DNA of 11,086 bases from an uncultured Fimbriimonadales bacterium (GTDB lineage Bacteria; Armatimonadota; Fimbriimonadia; Fimbriimonadales; GBS-DC), in contig CALAMM010000085.1 in assembly GCA_937925775.1 (NCBI GenBank), positions 1-11,086 on the forward strand, written 5' to 3'. The position numbers were made by a program, and so were the translations under genes. Position 1 is the stretch's first letter. Each line of letters starts with the position of its first letter. Below are positions 6,461 through 11,086 of this stretch, piece by piece. The notes beneath the pieces were generated by a model that was not told the origin of the DNA, did no database searches, and saw only the letters and a program-made list of their open reading frames with translations.

Positions 6461-7471
6461 ATGGGCAAGACGGTGCTGATTACGGGCGGCGCGGGGTTTA
6501 TCGGCAGCCATTTCGCCGAGTATCTTATCCAGCGGTATCCTGACTACCAGATCCGCGTGCTGGATGCGCTGACTTACGCAGGCAGGCGCGAGAACCTCGC
6601 CACGCTGGAGGGTAATCCCCGTTTCACCTTCATTCACGGCGATGTGCGCGATAGGCAAACTGTGCAACGGGCTATGGAGGGGGTAGACTATGTGGCGCAC
6701 TTCGCTGCCGAGACCCATGTAGACCGCTCGATTCTGGACCCAGACGCCTTCATCACCACGGATGTCTACGGAACCTTCACGATGCTGGAAGTGGCGCGAC
6801 AGCTTGGCGTTGAGCGTTTTGTGCATGTCAGCACGGATGAGGTGTACGGCTCGGCGGATGAGGGCGCGTTTAGCGAGCAGTCGCCGTTGCGTCCCAGCAG
6901 TCCCTACGCCGCAAGCAAAGCAGGAGCAGATTTGCTCGCGCAAGCATACTACCGCACCTACGGTGTACCCGTGCTGATCGTGCGTCCCAGCAACACTTTC
7001 GGACCGCGCCAGTACCCAGAGAAGCTCATTCCGTTTTTCACCGTGCGTGCCCTGCACGATGAGCCGCTGCCCCTCTATGGCGATGGGCAACAACGCCGCG
7101 ACTGGCTCTATGTGGGCGACCACATCCGCGCCCTCGATGTGGTACTCCATCGCGGTCAGGTGGGGGAAGCCTACAACATCGCAGGCGGCAACGAACGCAC
7201 CAACATCGAAGTTTCCCGCATAATCTTGCACACGCTGGGCAAACCTGAAAGCCTGATCCAGTTTGTGCAAGACCGCCCTGGACACGACCGTCGTTATGCG
7301 CTGGACGACTCCAAGCTCCGTGCGCTCGGCTGGAAGCCCGAAGCCGATTTCGAGACCGCGCTGCGCGAGACGGTGCTGTGGTATGCCCAGCACCCAGAGT
7401 GGTGGCAGCCCATCCTACAGGCGCAGGCGGAATATCGGCGGTTCGTCGAGCGGTGGTACGCTGGGCGTTGA
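6461..7471 (+). CDS. rfbB: dTDP-glucose 4,6-dehydratase
   Basis: RfbB (RmlB) converts dTDP-glucose to dTDP-4-keto-6-deoxyglucose with bound NAD, a step on the way to rhamnose and other deoxysugars of the cell surface. The 336-residue protein is a full-length extended short-chain dehydrogenase: TGGAGFIGS (8-16) binds NAD, HVSTDEVYG (122-130) holds the catalytic T125-D126-E127, and SPYAASK (147-153) has the Y149-x3-K153 pair. RPSNTFGPRQYPEKLIP (175-191) and DRPGHDRRYALD (271-282) are characteristic of this subfamily. The frame runs 30 codons further upstream to 6371, but that part lies in the hairpin region and is not like the family. The ATG at 6461 puts the Rossmann strand where it belongs. 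No rfbA, rfbC or rfbD is adjacent. A closely related dehydratase with another nucleotide sugar cannot be fully excluded. Confidence 0.9.
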   Translation: MGKTVLITGGAGFIGSHFAEYLIQRYPDYQIRVLDALTYAGRRENLATLEGNPRFTFIHGDVRDRQTVQRAMEGVDYVAHFAAETHVDRSILDPDAFITTDVYGTFTMLEVARQLGVERFVHVSTDEVYGSADEGAFSEQSPLRPSSPYAASKAGADLLAQAYYRTYGVPVLIVRPSNTFGPRQYPEKLIPFFTVRALHDEPLPLYGDGQQRRDWLYVGDHIRALDVVLHRGQVGEAYNIAGGNERTNIEVSRIILHTLGKPESLIQFVQDRPGHDRRYALDDSKLRALGWKPEADFETALRETVLWYAQHPEWWQPILQAQAEYRRFVERWYAGR

Positions 7472-7527
7472 AGGGCTATTTCCTCTTACAGCATCTGAAT
7501 AGGCCCCTCTACCGAACGCACGGCAGG

Positions 7528-7533
7528 TATAAT
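7528..7533 (+). promoter_or_regulatory. Probable -10 box for mfd
   Basis: A perfect TATAAT lies in the gap after rfbB. Its -35 region is weak. Transcription would start near 7540, so the in-frame ATG at 7551 would have a leader of about ten bases and the ATG at 7635 one of about 95. Confidence 0.5.
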
Positions 7534-7622
7534 GAACCCGCCAGCTTGCCATGCACGACTTAGGACAGCCCGTGCCCGCTTCGGAACCCCGTCGGCAAGG
7601 CGACGACACAGAGCGCGACGAC

Positions 7623-7630
7623 AGGGGAGG
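7623..7630 (+). promoter_or_regulatory. Ribosome binding site favouring the 7635 start of mfd
   Basis: AGGGGAGG ends four bases before the ATG at 7635. The alternative ATG at 7551 has no such sequence, so 7635 is taken as the start. Confidence 0.55.
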
Positions 7631-7634
7631 CCCT

Positions 7635-10010
7635 ATGCCGTCGTTGCAGGAGTTCACGCTCGGCACGCGCTCGCTGCGTACAGTCGCCAGCGGCGCAGAC
7701 ATCTGGCAGCGCATCGCTAACTGGCACAAAGCAAGCTACACGATCGTCATCGCCACGGACCGACCGACGCAGGTGAAACGAGCGTTGGAGAACTACCTTG
7801 CGTCCCCTGCCCCTACGACCCCTCCCGAAGGCGAGCAGAGTGCCACCATCATCATCCACTCTGGCAATCTCGGCGGCGGCTTTGTGTGGGACGCCCAGAA
7901 GTTCGTGCTCGTCACCGACGCGGAGCTGTTCGAGAACCGCCGCCTGCGCCTGCCCCCCAGACGCTTCAACGAGGGCGTGCCGATCGCGTCTGTCATGGAC
8001 TTGCAGCCAGGAGACTATGTGGTGCATATCTATCACGGTGTGGGCGTGTTCAAGGGGCTGACCACCTTAGAGCGTGAGGGCATCAAGCGAGAGTACCTAC
8101 TCATCGAGTATGCGCATCCCGACCGCATCTTCGTGCCTGTCGATCAGTTAGACCGTATCCAGAAGTATATCGCGCCCGATGATAAGCCACCCGAAATCAA
8201 GCGTCTCAGCAGCACGGCGTGGATGCGCACAGTCGCTAAAGCCCGCCAGAAGGCGAAAGAGGTCGCCGAAGAACTGGTGCGCCTCTACGCCCTGCGCGAG
8301 AAAGCCACTCGCCCTCCCTACGGCGCAGACACCCCTTGGCAAGCCGAGATGGAAGCGATGTTCCCCTACATCGAGACCGAGGGGCAGCTCCGCGCCATTT
8401 TGGAAGTGAAAGCCGATATGGAATCGCCACACCCCATGGACAGGCTGCTGATCGGCGATGTGGGGTTCGGCAAGACGGAGGTGGCGATCCGCGCGGCGTT
8501 CAAGGCGATTATGGCGGAGCGGCAGGTCGCCCTGCTGTGCCCCACCACCATCTTGGCATATCAGCATTACCAAAACTTCAAGGAGCGATTCGAGCCGTTC
8601 GGGGTGCAGGTCGCGCTACTGAGTCGGTTGATTACCCCAGCGGAGCAAAAGCGCATCCTGCACGGACTGAAAACCGGCGCCATCGATATGGTCATCGGCA
8701 CGCACCGCCTGCTCTCCAACGATGTGCAGTTCAAGAATCTCGGCTTGGTGATTATCGACGAGGAGCAGCGCTTCGGCGTGATGCAGAAAGAGAAGTTCAA
8801 AAAGCTGCGGGGCACGGTCGATGTGCTGACGATGACCGCCACGCCGATTCCGCGCACGCTGTATATGGCGCTGACCGAGATACGCGATATGAGCATGATT
8901 ACCGACCCGCCGCCGGGTAGGTTGCCCATACGCACGGTCGTCGCGCCCTACACAGACTGGATGACGCGCGAGGCAATTCTCCGCGAGCTGCAACGCAACG
9001 GGCAGGTGTTTTATGTCGTACCGCGCATTCAGGGCATCATGCATGTCGCCGAGCGGGTGCAGCAGCTGGTGCCGCACGCGCGGATCGCCGTCGCGCACGG
9101 GCAGATGCCTCCGCGCGAAGTGGAAGACACCATCCTGGCGTTCTACAACCGCGAGTACGATGTGCTGGTCAGCACCACGATTATCGAGAACGGGTTGGAC
9201 ATGCCGAATGTGAACACGCTGATTGTGGAGGGCGCGGAGCGGTTCGGCTTGGGGCAGCTCTATCAGTTGCGCGGGCGTGTGGGGCGTTCGGATCGGCAAG
9301 CATATGCTTACTTCCTGTTCAAGGCGGGGCGACTGGGCGAAAAGGCGGAAGAGCGACTGCAGGCGCTCAAAGAGTTCTCGCATTTAGGCTCTGGCTTCGC
9401 GCTGGCGTTGCGCGACTTGGAAATTCGGGGCGCGGGCAACCTGCTGGGCGAGGAACAGCACGGCGCGATGCGCTCCGTGGGGCTGGAACTGTATCAGGCG
9501 ATGCTGCGCGACGCCATCCGCCGACTGCGCCGTGGCGAAACCCGCTGGGATTTGGAGACCCCCGTGCAAGAAGAGCTGCCCGACGCCAGCAAACTGCCCG
9601 TTCACGCCTATATCCCACACGACTATATTGCAGATGTGTCGCAGCGACTGGGCTATTACAAGCGTATCGCAGGCAGCCGCACGCGCGAGGAGCTGAAACT
9701 GCTGGTACGCGAGCTGCGCGACCGCTACGGCGAGCTGCCCCCGCCCGTCAAGAACCTCATCCGACTGATGGAGCAGCGTATTCTCGCCCACGCGCTGGGC
9801 GTGCAGCGCATCGAAGTGGATGGCAAGCGCCTCGTGCTGAAGTTCAAGCCCGACCGCAAACTCAAGGCGCGTTGGCAGCTGGCGTTGCAGAAAGCCATCA
9901 CGGGCGTGCGCACTCAGCCTGATGAACTCACAGCGCCGCTCGGCGACCAACCCCTCGAAACGCTGATGCGCGTTCTGAGCGAGCTAAAAGCAGCGGTGGA
10001 GGCAGGCTGA
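7635..10010 (+). CDS. mfd: Transcription-repair coupling factor Mfd, short form lacking the UvrB-like N-terminal module
   Basis: Mfd pushes stalled RNA polymerase off DNA and, in standard versions, recruits UvrA for repair. This protein has 791 residues from the ATG at 7635 (819 from 7551) against about 1150 in the family. Present are a D3-like segment (about 32-107), the CarD-like RNA polymerase-interacting domain (about 120-180, PGDYVVHIYHGVGVFKG), and the RecG-type motor: Walker A GDVGFGKTE (274-282, K280), DEEQ (375-378), TAT (401-403) and QLRGRVGR (544-551). The translocation motif follows (about 577-610, LRDLEIRGAGNLLGEE), then the C-terminal D7 domain (about 652-762). Missing are D1a, D2 and D1b, the UvrB homology module that contacts UvrA. 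A frameshift is not the cause: a TGA stops the frame at 7533-7535 and rfbB ends at 7471. Polymerase displacement is likely retained; classic UvrA recruitment is doubtful. recO follows 36 bases later. Confidence 0.9.
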   Translation: MPSLQEFTLGTRSLRTVASGADIWQRIANWHKASYTIVIATDRPTQVKRALENYLASPAPTTPPEGEQSATIIIHSGNLGGGFVWDAQKFVLVTDAELFENRRLRLPPRRFNEGVPIASVMDLQPGDYVVHIYHGVGVFKGLTTLEREGIKREYLLIEYAHPDRIFVPVDQLDRIQKYIAPDDKPPEIKRLSSTAWMRTVAKARQKAKEVAEELVRLYALREKATRPPYGADTPWQAEMEAMFPYIETEGQLRAILEVKADMESPHPMDRLLIGDVGFGKTEVAIRAAFKAIMAERQVALLCPTTILAYQHYQNFKERFEPFGVQVALLSRLITPAEQKRILHGLKTGAIDMVIGTHRLLSNDVQFKNLGLVIIDEEQRFGVMQKEKFKKLRGTVDVLTMTATPIPRTLYMALTEIRDMSMITDPPPGRLPIRTVVAPYTDWMTREAILRELQRNGQVFYVVPRIQGIMHVAERVQQLVPHARIAVAHGQMPPREVEDTILAFYNREYDVLVSTTIIENGLDMPNVNTLIVEGAERFGLGQLYQLRGRVGRSDRQAYAYFLFKAGRLGEKAEERLQALKEFSHLGSGFALALRDLEIRGAGNLLGEEQHGAMRSVGLELYQAMLRDAIRRLRRGETRWDLETPVQEELPDASKLPVHAYIPHDYIADVSQRLGYYKRIAGSRTREELKLLVRELRDRYGELPPPVKNLIRLMEQRILAHALGVQRIEVDGKRLVLKFKPDRKLKARWQLALQKAITGVRTQPDELTAPLGDQPLETLMRVLSELKAAVEAG

Positions 10011-10031
10011 AGCGCATAGAAGCGGTTTCGG

Positions 10032-10037
10032 TACAAT
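10032..10037 (+). promoter_or_regulatory. Possible -10 box for a leaderless recO transcript
   Basis: TACAAT lies nine bases before the recO ATG, exactly the spacing seen at thiS. There is no clear -35 box. A GAAGCG pair repeated at a 10-base step (10009-10014 and 10019-10024) lies just upstream. No Shine-Dalgarno sequence precedes the ATG. Confidence 0.5.
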
Positions 10038-10046
10038 TCTCCTCGC

Positions 10047-10799
10047 ATGGCGCGTGAAATTTTCACGGAAGGCGTCGTCCTGCGCCGCTGGTACGCAGGC
10101 GAGCATGATAAGTGGATCAGCTTATTGACCCCAGCGCATGGCAAGCTGCGGTTGCGGGTACGGGGAGCGCGTAAGCCGCAAAGCAAGATGGGAATGCTCA
10201 CCGAGCCACTCAATCTCCTCAAGGCACGGGTGATTGAGGGGCGTGCCCAAAAACTGATTGCGCAGCCGCAACTTAACCGAGGATATCTCGCGCTGCGCAC
10301 GGATTTAGAGCGCTTGAGCGTCGCGCTGGCGCTGTGCGAAACACTTGACCGCTGGCTCCCCGACGAGCAGGCGGAGCCTGAGGCGTATGCGACGCTGGTC
10401 ATCGCGCTGGAGGCACTGGAAGCAGGTGCTCCGGCAGAGCCGACGGCGGCGTGGGCGCTGTGGCGCTGGCTGGCGATGCTGGGATACTGCCCCGATCTGA
10501 GACGATGCGCCCAGTGTGGAAAAGAGCTCGGGGATGAAGGCGTCTGCTTCCTCCCTACAGAGAGTGTTCTCCTGTGCCCGCGCTGTGCTCGTCAGCGTGA
10601 GGGGATTGAACTGACCGCAGACGCACTAAGCCTGCTTCGGCAGTGGACGCAGGGCGAGCGTCTAAACCCAGACGCTTGCCCTGCATCATGTCGGAGCCTG
10701 ATTCGGGCAGCGCTGCGCTATGCAGAGTGCGCGTTGGAGTCGCCTGTGCGCTGGCTGGAATTCTGGGAGCGATTGAACGCTCTCCGTGAAAGCGGGTAG
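10047..10799 (+). CDS. recO: DNA repair protein RecO
   Basis: RecO, with RecR, loads RecA onto SSB-coated single-stranded DNA in gap repair and anneals complementary strands. The 250-residue protein has the N-terminal OB-fold (about 1-80; MAREIFTEGVVLRRW, HGKLRLRVRGARKPQSKMG) and a helical C-terminal domain. Within the latter is a four-cysteine zinc finger: C154-x2-C157 and C177-x2-C180. Length and layout are typical of the family. The start is the first ATG after the mfd stop and gives the canonical N-terminus. It has no ribosome site but a -10 box nine bases upstream, so it may be read from its own leaderless mRNA as well as from mfd read-through. Its last 82 bases are overlapped by the oppositely directed PEP-CTERM gene. 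Confidence 0.92.
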   Translation: MAREIFTEGVVLRRWYAGEHDKWISLLTPAHGKLRLRVRGARKPQSKMGMLTEPLNLLKARVIEGRAQKLIAQPQLNRGYLALRTDLERLSVALALCETLDRWLPDEQAEPEAYATLVIALEALEAGAPAEPTAAWALWRWLAMLGYCPDLRRCAQCGKELGDEGVCFLPTESVLLCPRCARQREGIELTADALSLLRQWTQGERLNPDACPASCRSLIRAALRYAECALESPVRWLEFWERLNALRESG

Positions 10800-11086
10800 A
10801 GTAGCCCCAACCCCGCGCCCAGCACCAGCATACTGGAAGGCTCAGGAATCGGTTCGAAATCGGAACCTCCCCGCGGCGCCAGCAAGGCAATCAACGGCAA
10901 GAAGGGTACCCAGTTAAAGCCTCGATTCACAATCGGTGGGAGTTCAGCGGGCGTCGCGGCACTCGGAATAGGCTCCAACGCAGGCGGCGCTCCAGGGTCT
11001 GGAGCCGACTCGGGGAGAGTCTCCACCAGCGTTTCGGTCGGCAGCACATCCGCCGCCACGACCTCCTCTATCGGCGCGTCGGGCAC
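10718..11086 (-). CDS. PEP-CTERM domain protein, C-terminal part only
   Basis: The minus-strand frame is open from the right edge to a TAG at 10720-10718, so the N-terminus is outside the window. The visible 123 codons encode a proline-, alanine- and glutamate-rich, acidic linker (residues 1-50 of this part). A short hydrophobic patch WVPFLPLIALLAPRGG (59-74) follows, then the PEP-CTERM sorting signal: PIPEPSS (79-85), a membrane helix (86-99) and the basic pair R101-R102. Such proteins are exported and anchored by an exosortase system, often linked to exopolysaccharide. The first visible codon is a GTG, but there is no evidence that it is the start. Unusually, some 20 polar residues follow the arginines where this signal normally ends, and residues 97-122 are encoded antisense to recO. 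The function beyond surface sorting is not known. Confidence 0.8.
   Translation of the reverse strand: MPDAPIEEVVAADVLPTETLVETLPESAPDPGAPPALEPIPSAATPAELPPIVNRGFNWVPFLPLIALLAPRGGSDFEPIPEPSSMLVLGAGLGLLYPLSRRAFNRSQNSSQRTGDSNAHSA

Noticed and set aside
6452..7393. Long open frame (313 codons) on the minus strand across rfbB
   Set aside because: It is fully antisense to a clear dTDP-glucose dehydratase, shows no known family pattern, and long antisense frames are expected in GC-rich genes.
7472..7634. Frameshifted or split N-terminal half of mfd upstream
   Set aside because: Only 163 bases separate rfbB from the chosen start, with a TGA in frame at 7533-7535. That is far too short for the missing 350 or so residues in any frame.
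8616..9383. Open frame of 255 codons on the minus strand inside mfd
   Set aside because: It lies opposite the conserved motor domain and has no recognisable protein features; it is a shadow of mfd codon bias.
1..11086. CRISPR array, tRNA, insertion sequence or phage-related genes
   Set aside because: No regularly spaced direct repeats, tRNA-like cloverleaf, transposase or integrase motif was found on either strand.

Overview
The window reads like a stretch of ordinary chromosome from a GC-rich bacterium, most likely a member of the Armatimonadota. This placement is an inference. It rests on a pseudopilin whose N-terminus ends in the FPVFAQAREKAR block followed by an H-X9-DG motif, on a PEP-CTERM anchored protein, and on start codons sitting directly behind -10 boxes. 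No tRNA, rRNA, CRISPR array, transposase or phage gene is visible, and no gene-free stretch exceeds 300 bases.

Left part, plus strand: the last 87 codons of a molybdenum cofactor guanylyltransferase (mobA-like), then a complete 883-residue membrane-bound hybrid histidine kinase (two membrane helices, two PAS domains, a GAF-like segment, HisKA, HATPase, receiver). Facing it on the minus strand is a tight three-gene operon, thiS-thiO-nadE (gaps of 1 and 4 bases, each ribosome site lying inside the gene before it). It links thiazole synthesis for thiamine with the last step of NAD synthesis. A clean promoter with almost no leader precedes thiS.

Middle part: a minus-strand type IV pilin-like protein with an H-X9-DG motif. 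Its 3' side carries a 14-bp inverted repeat enclosing 44 bases. Its 5' side is a 272-base divergent spacer containing two adjacent strong hairpins whose loops are complementary. The other side of that spacer drives a dTDP-glucose 4,6-dehydratase (rfbB).

Right part, plus strand: an Mfd (transcription-repair coupling factor) that lacks the whole UvrB-like N-terminal module but keeps the RNA polymerase-binding domain, the translocase motor and the C-terminal D7 domain. It is followed by recO, again with a -10 box nine bases from its ATG. Coming the other way from the right edge is the C-terminal part of a PEP-CTERM protein whose tail overlaps recO by 82 bases.

The most unusual things are the naturally short Mfd, the kissing-hairpin element before rfbB, the repeat-like hairpin behind the pseudopilin, and the recurring TANNNT-N(7-9)-ATG arrangement that suggests leaderless mRNAs. 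No multi-gene defence or mobile system is evident.
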